From: Anisakis pegreffii
Lineage: Eukaryota; Nematoda; Chromadorea; Rhabditida; Anisakidae
Direction of reading: 5' to 3'
Assembly (NCBI GenBank): GCA_035041965.1
Contig: JAPYMA010003011.1
Location: forward strand, 496,001-560,000
DNA: 64,000 bases
In this document: positions 40,016-54,313 of the stretch, piece by piece
Layout of the letters: each line of letters begins with the position of its first letter
Position numbering within the stretch: the stretch's first letter is position 1
Made by a program: the position numbers and the translations under genes
The notes under the pieces: generated by a model
The model's input: only the letters and a program-made list of their open reading frames with translations
Told to the model about the DNA's origin: nothing
The model's database searches: none

Positions 40016-43000
40016 TTAATATTTTTGCTTCATTCCGAATGCACCACGGAATTTCTTGTCGTATTCTTCAGAGAGTTCCTTCATTATTTCCACGAACGGA
40101 TCCTTCGAACGACCAACTTTTGAAAGCGCTTCACTAATCTTATCAAGTGTTACCTAAACACCAACATGTTACAACAAATCTAAAATCACTTAGAAACTGT
40201 TATCTTGACGCTGATTCGAAATTCAATGAAACGCACCAATTTATAGAAAAACAAGTCACAGATGTCTTCTATCACGGTTATTACCAAATCTTTTCATGCA
40301 ATCATCACTTCATTGACGATATTGATTCTGGTTAGAATCCGAAAGTTCGAATGAATGAAGAAAACGAGAAGGCGGCAAAGTACTCTGTTCCTAACACCTA
40401 ATGAATTAGAAGAAAAAACTGAATATTAGACTGATCGTGATAGAGAATGCGAAGTTCAATATGACCGAAGTAATCGCGACAAAATAATCAAAACTGATGA
40501 ATCAATAACCGAAAAGTCGTGAATGAGGTGCCATGTTTCACGATCTGCGATATTATTGTTTGCTTCAAGTGATCTCTTCGATTCTAAACGCCAAAAATCA
40601 ACTGCGTATGCATTGAACCAGATCTGAACACAGCAATTACCATAAGCGGATGAGCAAACCAAATTAATTTTAAGAAGTTGCGAATGAGAATTGAAACATT
40701 AAAGAATAATGCATCAAGAACGCATCAAATTCAAGCAAAAACAAATGAACACCTTGTTTTCACGATGATCGTGTCGAGTAACGGGACGTGCTGGTACGAG
40801 TGTCTCGTCGAATATGAAACCATCGTGCAGAGGGCGTACGATATCGGTTGAGAATATCGACAACGACGTATCTTCAGTGCCGGTCAACGAAAAACAACTA
40901 CCCTGAAAGTTGCAGATTCCTTGCTAACTGAAATAACTTCTTCCAAGATGGGAATCATTCAGAGTGAGTCAAAAAAGCAGTAAACACTTATATTTAAGTA
41001 TAACTTGTGTGGTATACCGATAAATATGCGTCTATAAAACCAACCTGGAGCGAACCATTTTTCGAACCTAACTGCATAAATGCCCTGAATAGACTCTCAA
41101 CTCTCTCGTTATACTCTTCAACAGATTTTGTGAACAATTCGGGCATCGATTCCAGGAACACCTCAAAACACACCAAAAAGTTAATTTCTGAAAAAGTAAT
41201 CGGGAACTGAATAAGTTACAGAGGTTTCAAAGTATTCGGTTCGTAACATCTAATGAATTAGAACAACTTAAATCCATTTCATGCTAAATGCAATTTGATA
41301 ACACAACTCATGAGGCGAGTATAACTGCAAAGAGCAGGATGACCTCTCCAATGATGACATTCTTTCTATGGCAATATCAAAACAATCGCATCTTACTTTG
41401 ATTATTACTGTGGTCTCTACTAATTATTACTAATTTAAGGGTTCCGTGAACGAATATGTCCTATCGAGCTCGCGCACTTCAAAATTCCAAGCTCTAACTC
41501 TATGAGGAGAAAACCGACTTTCATTGAAACAGCACCGAAATATTGATACCAAAAAGAGCAATTTTGCGGAATGTTTAATTCTAATCGTTAAATAAAACAA
41601 ATTGAACATTTTTCGCGACATCTATGTACATCAACATTCAATGACTCTTTCAAAATGTTGAAAATAGAAATAAACCCTGGAATCGCCTCCAGACGGATAT
41701 GAATCTTTATCATCTGGATTCCATCCCAATGGAAGACGTCGATTCGTGAAGAGATTCGCGAATACGACGATCAGTAACGATTTGAGTTTATTCCTATCGG
41801 TTGAGTATTGCTTGCAAAACGCGTGGAATTTGCCATTTTGAAGCAAATGTATGAACAACAAATTGCCGGGTTCATGCGCCGATAAATGACACACAATCGA
41901 AGCCATTCCCTTTGGTTCACCCTGCAAATGAATTTCAACTTAAATGAAGCAACTCAACTGAGGTGTTAATCAATCAAGTTAGTTATCAACTAGTTAAAGA
42001 TGAAACAAATCAATTTTTATCGCAATAAAACGAACCTTTTCGTTGAGTAACTCCAGTGATCGGAGTAACTGCACCGAGAATAATGTGAACAATTTGATTT
42101 GCTTTTGCAGAGCATCTCTCATTTCACTGCGAGTGAACAACGCGAATGAATTCTCCAGTAACGTCAACGCTGTCTGAAACGCTAACGGAACTCTACCAAA
42201 TTTTGTATTCTTCTTCATTACGTAATACGATTTAATATAACAACTATATTACTATATTCTTCTTCGAAATTTATGGGGAAAGTGAACAATTGACATTCAC
42301 AGAACCTTTGAATTCAAATGCACTAGATTTTTAACAGTAGATATTTTTAAATTGGATGAAGGAAAGCTATAATTTTGATGAGTACTTTATAATCCTTATT
42401 AAGAAACACCTAATTTTCAGGGAGCGGAATTGCAACAAATGATTTTAAAGAAAATGGAAACGAAAGCACGATTGCATCCATAGAAACTGTTCAAGTTCCA
42501 CACTGCAACTAACTGATAAAAAGGCTTCATTGAGAGAATTTCGTTTGTTTTGTAAGAGGAGATGAAAAATAATTACGTAATCAAAAAGAAATGAAGAAAC
42601 AACCTTGACGCGGACATCGAACAGAGATAAAGCAGCTTTGGTGCTGGTGTACTGAAGTGCATCTTAAACGGATTTAATCAATAACGTATCTCTTAACCAT
42701 TTACGTGAAGTAAAGATGATGTTATACGCACAACAGTCACTGTGCTTTCATTCAACTTATTTCATGCAAAAAATTTCATCCGTTACTTCTCTCGTAAATG
42801 ACATTCGGAACATTAATTCATTTTTAGAAAATATTAAAATCAATAAACTTTGAAAAAGAAGAATAATATCAAATGAATGACTACCTTTAGCATCTGTTTT
42901 CTGATGAACGTAGGAGAAGAGTCGAAGTATGAAAGATGCTGTGAACGGAACATTACCACGCAATGTCGATAAACTGGCAGTTAACAAACGACGAATCTCA

Positions 43001-46000
43001 AATAAATAATCACTTTATTGCATCAAACGATTAATTGTGGTTGAATTCATAACTCATTTAACATGATCAAAAATAACGAACGTGTGGATATGAAACATTT
43101 TCAAGTCTTTCGAAAGATTCAACAGAACGCCAAAATGAAATGCTAAAAAATACTGAAAGATATTCAGGTCGATTGAACTCACTGAACGAAAAATATTGAA
43201 CGATGCTTTTCGGGCAACTTTTCGATAAAAACCCATAGCAAATAATGATAAGAATGGGCCAGCATACCTTGGAGGTAGGTATCGACATGAATATAACTGT
43301 TCCAGAACGATCATAACCACGTCGACCCGCACGACCAGACATTTGTCGGAATTGAAGTGGTGTTAACAACGGATGGTCAACACCGAAAATAACCGATTTA
43401 CACGGCATGTTCATACCTAATGCAAGTGTCGATGTTGAAAAGATCATTGCCAGTTGGCCAGATCTGAATGAAAGTCATTTTATATTCTTCCATGTTATCA
43501 TCAACTTGTAATCAGAGTGGAAACGAAAGAAAGATGCGACATTCAATGATTTGAGATGTAAATCCTCGTAATGAGTTGCAATTGTGGATCGGCATAAGAG
43601 AAAATGAATTGAACTATTCGCTGATCACGCACACGCTGAATCGATCGACCATCAACGAAAAGATGAAACAAACGATCGTACGAATGAATAAATTCAATGA
43701 ACAAATAACCTAAAGAGAATTTCAACAGCAATACGCTCAGCAGCGTTTAATCCTTCGTGATGGAAACCTATTCCTCGTTCGAACAATTTCAACAAAAGTC
43801 TCGTCGAATCACGAAAACGCCCACTGCCACGATTCAAACGGTCAGTCATCTTCGTAAACAGATCTTCGTCTCTTTGCTGAGAGCGCAATTTGAATCTGCC
43901 AAATCAACACGTCAATTCGTTTTTAAATTCATACAATTTTTGTGTACTTTTAGATGAGTAGTAACTTATTAGGAGTATTTTCAGAAAAAAAGAACATTTT
44001 GAAAAGCTGAATCTCGATGCACACTCGTTATTTATTGCGTACCATAGATATTTACAACAAATGAAATGACTTCGACTCTATTGTTTAGAGAAGTGACCGA
44101 TATAGCAAATATTAATGATAATACCTTTCAAGAATTTGATTCAAACGAAGTTTCTTCGCCGCCAATGGATCCTCCTCGTTAGTATCTTGAGGAGTCTCAC
44201 GATTATCACGTTCCTCGTCACGATCCTTTTCGCCGCCTTTCTTTTTCGTTACTTTCGCTTTCTCCTTTACGTCTCGTTTCCTCTTCGTTAATTTCATCAT
44301 TTTCTAAATAAATAACAATTTCTTTGTTTTTCTTTCTTTGTTTCAATATTTTTCATCGTTTAAAATAACAAGTGAAGCACGTCCAACATACTCATTACTT
44401 TCATTCATTGCTCATACAACAAAATTTCGCATCAGTCATCACGAAACGAATCCAAACTGACACAACCGAATCATTTACTAAGCATCGTTACGCATTCTGC
44501 ATGGACACATTCGAAAGATAATCACGATATCGAATTACCAAAACCCCCTTCTTCTTTACTGCCAAATAATCACTTCAAACAGGATTTTTAAGCCATTTTT
44601 TTCAAAAACTTTGTGCCCTCTTCGCTCATATTCGTAACGACAGAAAGCAAGTTGAAAACTTTCTACGAAAATCCCATAACTCGTTCATATTGAATCATCG
44701 CTGTTCAACTTCATTTGTTTGATATAAACTGCTCTAATGATGCACAATGAATGGACACGAACCTCCTCATCCTTGATTGCATATTTCGACTTGAATTCAT
44801 CGCTCTCTTCAAACTCGTGTTGTTCTGCCTCCAAGTATTCGAACAGTTTGTCGGCAAGCTGCTCACAAACTTTACGGTCATCATTGAAGCAAATTGCTGG
44901 TAACATTTCTTTATCGCGTAATTCCATTATTAAAGGCACTATGCTCTTTAATGCTGTTGAACGCTGAACATTATTATTAAAATTATTATTGATATTATTA
45001 TTAATATTATTATTATTGTATTCAATATTGTTATTAAAGAGAACCTGATCGAAAGGTCTGCTTCTGTAATCGAGTTGTTGTTGTACATTACAACCAAGTT
45101 TATCTAGAACGCTATTCATCTTCTTTGGTTCTGTTTTCAACCATTCCAAGAAACGTGTCTTTAATGCGTTCTCGAGACGTCGCAGATCAGCTCTTGTGAG
45201 CCAAACGGGTTTACCACCTTCGTGATAGTTGAAGAATTTACACGGTTCCAATTCTTCTCTGTAAGTGTTCTCAATCACGTTTACGGAACAATTCACGTCA
45301 CTTCAACAATAACACAACAACAACTTAGAAAATCCTTCTTCCCCCAAACAAACAACGTCCATAACATTTTTTTGCCCTTCTTTGGTTCGTATACCAATAG
45401 AATCCATTCCTTCTTCCTCTATATTTTCAATCAACAATACTTTAATTTTTACGTCAAACTATCGACACTATATGATTGCAATCCATTCAAAATAATAAAC
45501 ACATATGAAATGGAGCTGAGGTATTCAATGAATTCAAAAAACAATACGCGCTATCGCTTAATCAATTTGCTGTTGAATATGGATACGTGGTATCATTAAA
45601 TGAAAACTATTATACAACATACTTGACTTTCTCGTCAACTTCAGCGAGTGCATTATACAGATCAAATATCTGTCTAGCAGTTAATTGCTGATCGTCAGGT
45701 ATACCGAACATTGACAATTTAACTGGTTTGTAGACACCGTAAGGCATGAAGTGTTGAAGCACTGATTTTGACCCGTTTTCGTGGCCATTTTCTTTGAGCG
45801 TTTCATCGAAATCATCCTCATCAATACGCTGCATGCACAGCTCTAATTCCGAATAACGTTCACCATACCTGATCAATTCAACCTGAAAACTGACGACTGC
45901 AAACAAATCGGCTGATTTGGAGTGAGAATGACAGTAGAAAACAATGACGACGGAAGAATGCAATCAATTGGCAGTGAGTAATTTTGAGCAAAAAATGAAC

Positions 46001-49000
46001 ACATCAGTAAAAGATCACACAAGAAAGCACCTTTCTTATAGTTTGTCCTTTGAGTGCCTTCGATTGTTCAGCGCACTTCAGCCATTCATGCAATACTTCC
46101 GCATTCCCGATTGTTGCTGATAGTGCGAGGAATGGACATCTGATCAGCAACAACAAGTGCTCCCATATGTGAGCCTCAGGCGATGCGCTTATCGAGTGTA
46201 CCTCAAATATTATTCTATTAAATCACTTCATCGCCACCTTTCAAGTAATTTATGCGAAGAATCAGAGTCGTTAAAAACGTCTTGACAATATGTTTAAATT
46301 ACTGGTGATAAGAAGTTTCGGCCGGATATAACGAAAAGTTGGAATTACCTCATCAAAGATAACGTATTTTATTTTGTTGACAACTGCTTGCACAGTTGGA
46401 TTGCATGACACCAACAATTCTTCGAGACATTCTGGCACAGTGATCAGTACCTTAAACAACATTTCGCATTATAAATATAGACGCAATCCAACACCACATA
46501 AGAAAAGCGCTTTTTCATAATATAAAGCAAACAACCTGACAGTTTAGTGGATTGCTCGCGAACTCGTGCGTTAGTGTACCGAATAACGATTTACCGCCAC
46601 TTAGCGATTTATTGCGGAAACGTGCATACACTGATCCACAAACCTTTAATAAGCACTGCTTTACATTAACTGAATGAACAATGTGAAAGTTATTCGTTCA
46701 TCGATTGGGAGCAAATCTCAACTCATCGCTATGAAGATGTTTTCAGATTTTTGCTCAGTAACTTCTTATTCCAGAACAAAATGAGATCAATCTCATTCGT
46801 CAACTAGCAAGCTAAAATAGAGCTGACACATAATGTAGCAACCTACTAACTCGATATCAATAACAATAAACTCAAAATAAGACTAATTAATAAAAACAAC
46901 AGTGATGGCATCAATTACAACAATGAATATTTCTTTCAGTGACGTATCCAAGGAAGAGGGAGAGCGCAGGAGTTCACACCCCTCTCACTCCCCCATAGGG
47001 TGGAAGAGAGGCAAAAAGCAGAGGGACGGAGATGGAGAAAGAGGAGAGATGAAAAAATAAAATGGGAAAATACACCCCAAAATTGAGCCATATTTTTGAG
47101 CAGACTATTGTGTGCTTCCCCTTCACTGGGAAAAATCCTGGCTACGCCACAAACTGCTTTGTATGATCCCAACAAACCTGATTAAGTAACGCCTTCGAAG
47201 GTGACACATAAACGACCATGTCGTCATCGCTCTGTCGCAAAACACGCTCAATGCAATAATACGAAACGAACGTTTTACCAGCGGACGTCGGAGCGATTAT
47301 CACTGCCGAATAGTCTGAAAGTTATTCACTTCAAAATGATTACTCACACGCAAATGAACACGAAAAGGAGTTGCTCATCGAACAAATCAAAGAATTTGCT
47401 GGAACGTTCATAGGAATATTAAGATCTTATATCACCTTACCGCCTGCCTACCTCACAACTATTTATCAAAAGGCCAAATAAACGAATTCAACGGATGAAT
47501 CAAAAATGAGTCAAATTACTTCTGTCCACAGCACTGAGCATCTCTCTTTGCCAGGCGTCAGGACGAAATCCAGTGACACGACTGTCTCTTTGCGGATCGC
47601 ACAAAATATCGATTATTTCACCACCGTATACCAATTGATAATAGATCAAGTTCATATTCAAAGATAATCTATTCTGGTCATTCGTTGGGCGTTTTTTATT
47701 GGTATCAAAACCGAGTTGTACCAATAAATCATTCACCTAAGAAATTAGGATAATTTATAATCAATTCCGATATCAGAACACTGACAATATCGTAACGAAT
47801 CAACAGAACAACATCAGGCTTTACGCACAATTACGTTTACTTAAATTAAGAATGCATGAGATACGTAACGAAAACGCTACATTATGTCATGTTGGTAAAT
47901 TTAATTTTGCGGTGATTCTTCTGATAATTCAACCAAAACATACAGTAATATCATAAACATTAATAAATAATACCGACCACATTCTTCTGCTGTTCATTGA
48001 GATAATTCCAGTGTACTGTTAAGAGATTTTTGATTTTATCCACTAAAATAACGGCTTTGATACGTCTTTGTTCCAGAAACGATGCACCTTCGAGTGCGCT
48101 CAATTCCTTGGCAATACGTATCATTTGCTCGTAAATGCACTGTGAACGAGATTCATCCAATTCTAATTTAAACATCAAATTCTCCAATAACGCTATTGCC
48201 TTAAATCAATAAATAAGTGACCAAACAAAGCAATTATGACAGTTGATAGCTACTCACTGAAAATCTACCTTCCGCAGAAACAGAAGGAAATGACAGTTAG
48301 TATTGCTAAAACGACAGTAAACAGTGATTACAGGTCGTGTTTTCACAGACTAAATCTAAACTGATTGCATATTTGATTCTGATCATTGACATAATTAAAC
48401 GATTGGCTCAGAGATGTAACGGAATCATAAAGCAAACATTTAAGCAGTTACGTTTTTGCCTTGCATTGTTGCAAAATGAACCATTTGCTTCTCGGTTTCA
48501 ACCAATTTTTCACTTTTTTTATTCTTATTCGTCTCCAAAATTAGCTCCTTCTTCGATGGGCCTGTCCCTTTCTTGGCCTTACCACCACCACCTAAAATGA
48601 CAATTATTAAGACGCTAATGAGAATCGATGAACTGGGCGACAGTGGCAGACCAATGACCGCAAATTTGATTTATGCACAGAAGATCGGATTTATGACAAG
48701 AAATCTGATACGGGAATTAAATTGTAATCGTCCCATCGAACAGTTGAATTTGCTTTTGTTCCACAACACATTGTGAAAGCAACAATGAAAGCAACAACTA
48801 TTCCACGGTGAATCTTTTCACAAACTTACATAAACACGTCAAAAATATTGCAACACTACAAGGAACACAACCAACAGCATCAGTAAGCATCCAAGAATCA
48901 TTCATTTTAGAAGAAGAGTACCAAACGCACCTTTGCCCTTCTGTTCCCAATGTTGTTTTTCCTTCTTCTTCGTACCGTTCATCACTTCCTCAGGTGCCGC

Positions 49001-52000
49001 AAAACCACGAGGTGTTCTTGAGAAATCTACCAGCAGATCACTACCACGTCCTTCCAATGACTGTGCAAATATTTCAAACCTTAAATACCAAATTTGTTAG
49101 AAAGCAAAATACCAAAATACAATTTATTCCTTGCTGTAAGATTCTCTGTTGACAAATTTTCATTCAGCGGAATAATCAGGAAAACTAAACGATCATTCAT
49201 TGAAAAATTATCTACTACAATGAAATCTTATGATCTGCTTGCAAGATTTAGACTGAACTTTCGAAACACCAGCAAGTAAAAACCATTCACAACAAAAAGT
49301 GCACAGCAAGCGCAATCAATGCCTTGCAAAAGAATTCATTCACTGCAGTGGAGTGTCGACATTAACTAACTATGGTTTCATTCATTCACCCAGGCATCTA
49401 TCTCATCTGCAAGTCATAAAAATAAACCCTCAAACTTATACCATCGATATAAAAGCTGACGTTGCTTATCGAGACGTTTCTTTGTACGAAAATCATCCTC
49501 CGACTTATCAGTTGGTGATGCGTATTCCTCTTCGATCTTATGGAATGGCCATTTGGCCACATCATTGAAGAGCTCGAATATTTTATTCTCCTGCAAAATT
49601 CAGTTCCAATCCAAAATTCAGCGATGGGATCGATACCAAGAAAATGACGAACGTATCGAAACTATGAGAATGAGCAATGCAAAGTGCGAATACAACAGCA
49701 GTGTTCGCTAACTTTAGCAGTCGAATTTTTATTGACAATTTCCATCCACTCGCGAGCATATTTATGGAGAATATCACTCGAAATAGGCAGTAAACGCATA
49801 TCATCAATCAAGCGTCTCTTCTCTTGTTTTGCATCGAAAAGTCGATCGTCCATATCAACCTCTAATGAGCACTCCAAATTTGCCATTTTATGCAATGGCG
49901 CTAAGTCGCTTTGAATGCGATATGGAGAGATCTGTAATCTTATTACTCTTTCACACGCACAATTATTTTGACGCCAACAATATCATTAAATAATCGCCTT
50001 CGAATCCAACATATTTTAACTATTCAACAACAATCATGTAATGAACATCACTATTAAACATAATTAATATATTCCTTCTGAATGAATAAATTTCGCCTCT
50101 CAATAATTGATATTTCTTTTAACTGATAATATCTTTATGATCAAATGACTTAATAATAACTTTGCTCTTAGTGCGATCAAATTCACAGATTACAAACAAC
50201 AAAATAAAAACCTTTTGAGAAGATTCAATTTCATTATAAATGCACATGATAAGACGTCCATCCCATAGATCGTTCAATTCAAATTTCAATGGATGTCCCT
50301 ATAAGAATACTGACTGTGAGTCAAATTAAAGTAAAGAAATAATGGTGCAATTTTTAATACAACACAGTGAAATGCTCCTCGGACTGTTTATGATTACTAT
50401 TATTGTTCTGAATTCAAAACCGTTTATGGAAAGTTATAGTGGAAATAACTTGAGAAAGAATTCTGATACTAGTAATCCTTGGTTCAGACGATAATAAGGA
50501 AAATATCGATACAAATTAATGTATAAATAAATGAATTGAATATTTCTAAATTAACGAATATCCACTGAACGTCAGGATGGATCATACCGCAAAATCGATG
50601 CTATTCAACAGTTGCGAACACTGATTGAGAAGTGCACGTCTATGTGTGATGTGATCAACACCACGCTTTGGCGCTTCACGTTCTTCCAAATAGATTCTGT
50701 CCAAACCACGTCGAATGCCAATCAAAGATGCAATTAACACGGCCGATGCTAGTCGATCGAATTTATTACCCAAATTTTGTCTGCAACTTATTCTTTGAGC
50801 AAACAGTTCATCTGTATATTTTAAATAGAAACAAAGTTGGAACGGTAATCGATCCATAAAACTAGAAAAACACACCGTATAATGCCTTCATCTCCGTTTT
50901 ACTCTCAACGATTCAAACGAAGATACAGTAAAATGCTATTTCCTCCCTCATCTCTCTTCCTTGAGTTTGAGTGCTTTCTACAGGTTTGTGCTTTGAATTC
51001 TATATAAATCTAATTAAGCCAAAGAATGCGGTCAGTTCTTTGCAACTTGTTCGTTCACATGCACACGAGTGAATAATGTTCAATAAACTCACTTCTTCTT
51101 ACATTCTGCTATGACATTCGCCCATAATTCAGCTGTGTTATTGATCTGCGATAGATTGACATTTCGTTCAATCGCTGAAGTGAAACAGACAAATTACGCC
51201 GATACTGAACAACGATAAGTGAATGTCACAATAATTTACCTAGTAATGATAACTTGATATGGACAATGAACAATTCGAATAAACGAACGCACCTATGAAA
51301 TCAAACTGAATAAATTCAAATTCAAAAAAAAGATATTTATCGAATAAAGAAATGCGAAATACTCCAACTTACTAACGTTCAAAACAATGCGACAGCTGTT
51401 CGAAAATAATACGCCTTAATGAATCGTGCAAATTTTCACAAACTTAGTGAAAATCTGATGTTTAAGGCGGTGCTTCAGAGACCTTTCTTAGAATTGTTAA
51501 TGCACTATGATTAGCCAATTACATGGATAAATTGCGAAATAAGAAAAGCAACCAACATTGTGAGCTTTGATTCCAGACCAATTTCATATACTCTGGCCAT
51601 CCCTTGAAGTCAATCTTAAGTGCCTCAACACGATGACAATAAACCGAACAGAGGTTTATCACTAAACCATTCAAATGAACGATTGGTATTGCGTTCGCGA
51701 GTGTGTTTATGGCCATTATGGCTAACAATGAACCAAATCTTAATTCTTTATCGGTGACGCGTTTTGAGACATCCGCCACTGACATCATCTGAAATGTACG
51801 ACTATCTTCTATACACGACTAACTTTGAGAAGAATCACACCATTTATGTCATTCATCGGAGATCGAGAGAAGCAATACTGAGATTACAGAGCAATAAGTG
51901 ACGAATAGAAGATTTTTGACGGTACCGATGTAAGCGGAATGGTGATCGAATCAATAAATGCATTGCAAATAATAACAACGATAAATAAATACCAAGAAAG

Positions 52001-54027
52001 ATGGCGTAAGTTGATGAAGATATATGGACCAACGAGGATCATATGGATTGCTGAAGTATTCGATGTAATCAACCCATTTACTTTGTTTCAGATGAGCATC
52101 GATGAAGGAACGCACAAAATTGAGTATGGTATCTTGTGAATAATGCGGTATCAAATCCGTCATCCATATTAACTTGAATTTACCGCCTAGATGTGACAGC
52201 TGATTGAGGAACTTATCGATCTGCAATTCAGAAACCAACCATCATCGGGTTGAATATTTAATCAAACATTAACAGCAGCAGAAAAAAATTATGCAAAGAT
52301 GAAACGAAAGATCATTTTCTCGAATAATTCCGCATACAAAACCTAGAAGCGAACTCTTTCCTCTGCTTACTACAGTTTTCTTTGACAAATAATTTCCAAA
52401 GTCTGCAAAACGTCGAAAACTATGAAATTCATTGCCTGAAAAAATATGCTGCACAGTCTAATATGCATAATTCCAAAAACGAATACTGTCTCTTCCACCA
52501 CATAGCGTTGTGGCCCTATTCAGTTTTTGAAGTCTCGCAATAACATTTCTAGCAAAAAAAACCATGTCTGCATCTAATGCAGAAATCACTGTCTGTATTC
52601 CTTCTGTGCACCGGTACTCATATTCCATTGTTTTCATCATTCTCTACTATGTCACACTGGTCTAACGCTCTTTTCATTTTCCTTGTTGCTTTCAGGCAGT
52701 GCACGTTTTCGAATGAGCGTAACTGTTCAATCGTTTGCAAAAAATAGTCGTTCATAAATTCCAATTCGCTACTTCGGGCGTTTAATTGCTTTGAAGGCGA
52801 GACTGGCACGTGATACGAAAATCTGATTCCATACTCAAATTTTGCATATTAGATTGCGTTTAAACAACATATTCTTCAACTTGTGTGCAAATGAAGCGTC
52901 AACTTTTTCAACACGCAATGAAATGCTTTTTGGTCATTTTGCGGATTTGAATGATTGTTCGCAAAAAATAGCCAAAAGCAGTGAAAAAAGTTCACTTCCA
53001 GATTCTCTCTCCAAAACTGCCCCAGAAAATGAACACGCTTACGAATAAAATAATCAGAGCGAAGGCGGGGATTAAATTAAATTTACTGAATAAGGAATAG
53101 CATCAATGAAGATTACTATTATACAAGCAAATGCAAAAAATAAACGAACAACTCTGTAACTAACCTGTTTCGCAATGACAATTGTCTGTCCACCGAGCTC
53201 CCAATTCAAATACCAATGCGATGTTAATTCAATAAGCAATCCATCCAATGATATCAAAAATATTTCCACATCCGCGAATTCTGCGATTATATTATCGTAT
53301 TTTGATGGAAATTTATTCAAGACCTTAAATCGAAAGTGATATTTAAATATCCATCAAACTATACATCACTAATAAACACTTATTTGAATATTCACCAGTT
53401 TCCTCTCGGAAATTATCAGTTTTAATCGAGAATTATCAGAAAAATCAGCCGAATGATCAGTGTGATTATTCGAGCTTATCGATGAAGCGAGCAAACAAAA
53501 GAACAAACCTCATGAATCTTGATTTCCTTAGTATCGACGGTGAAATCGTAGTTGATGGTCATATCTCCTTTCTCATCAGACTCAATGTCTGACTCGATGT
53601 TACTTGAAACTGATAACGCCGCAACCTCACCATCCTTCTAAAGGCACAAATAAATTTGTCTATTTACAAGCAAATTTTATGATCTTCAGAAGATGCGTCT
53701 GCAATATTGGCGAAGGGGGGACAGGGAACATCAGACAGCTGCGTTTGAAACTTGATGGCGACTAAAAGCTTGTTGGGGTGCTGGTTGCTCTAAAGGCTGA
53801 ATTTCCACATGGCTGACTGCCGTAAAGACTTGGATGTGCTAATCCAGCAAATCCACTTAGAAGTAAGCAAATAATACCTGGTCATCATCATCGTCATCAC
53901 TCGTTGCAATATTCTCATCTTCGATTATCTTCGCAATCGTCGGTTTCACCACCTTACTGCTTATCGGCAACTCAATTGGTACCGCTATGGCAGTCGATTC
54001 TTCATCAGAATCGTCTCGCTTCGGCAT
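40016..54027 (-). CDS. DDX60-like SKI2-family DExH helicase
   Basis: DDX60 proteins are large cytosolic SKI2-related RNA helicases; the vertebrate members are linked to antiviral RNA sensing. The gene spans about 14 kb with many exons. It starts at an ATG at 54027 with an acidic N-terminus ([11 protein letters not shown]). The N-terminal family domain includes [20 protein letters not shown] and, near 52.1 kb, [20 protein letters not shown]. Helicase core: [18 protein letters not shown] (47.5 kb), motif I APTSAGKT with [10 protein letters not shown] (47178-47314), motif II DEVH (split by an intron near 46.2-46.35 kb), motif [24 protein letters not shown] (43.8 kb), [19 protein letters not shown] and motif [12 protein letters not shown] (43.3 kb). 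C-terminal blocks such as [16 protein letters not shown] and [14 protein letters not shown] match DDX60. It ends [14 protein letters not shown] Lys-rich insert (near 44.2 kb) and an Asn-rich run (near 45.0 kb) are added. Individual exon edges were not all fixed. Confidence 0.88.
44958..45034 (-). repeat. Asn-codon repeat inside the helicase coding exon
   Basis: An (AAT)-rich tract encodes about 24 residues that are almost all Asn with scattered Ile, Phe, Glu and Tyr. It lies between FDQVLF and [19 protein letters not shown] in an uninterrupted exon, so it is translated. Confidence 0.85.
46937..47152. mobile_element. MITE-like insertion in a helicase intron
   Basis: The segment begins CAGTGACGTATCCA. 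At its other end the reverse complement reads GTGGCGTAGCCAGGATTTTT, so the ends form imperfect terminal inverted repeats of about 14 bp. The interior is GC- and purine-rich, unlike the AT-rich introns around it. CAGTGGCGTA-type ends are common in animal DNA transposons. No transposase frame is present, and no clear target duplication is visible. Confidence 0.6.
52442..53060. other. ORF-bearing insert in a helicase intron
   Basis: Family resemblance joins the helicase exon ending at about 53166 directly to the one beginning at about 52221, leaving an unusually long intron. Inside it are a plus-strand frame (52842-53048, Ser/Glu/Asn-rich) and two overlapping minus-strand frames (52618-52809 and 52458-52640) of coding-like composition. 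I recognise no domain. It may be a decayed inserted gene or transposon. Confidence 0.35.
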
Positions 54028-54313
54028 GTTTGCAACGTTGCTTTTGTTTATCAATTAGTTTCAGTAGTGAATCTTTGACGATGCGCAATATTATCCATGC
54101 ACCAAACAACAACACACCTGCATACAATACATTACAGTTGTAAGTGTCGTTCGACAGTTACGCGAGCAATAAAACACGAAATGTTCTGTTTAATTACAGA
54201 TAAAACTCAATAACTGTCTCCAAATTGAAATAAAAATTCCAACAGAAAAGTGTTGAGAGGAAAACTGGGCAATTGTGGAACGATAACGAGTTTGTTTCAA
54301 CGGAGAATATAAT

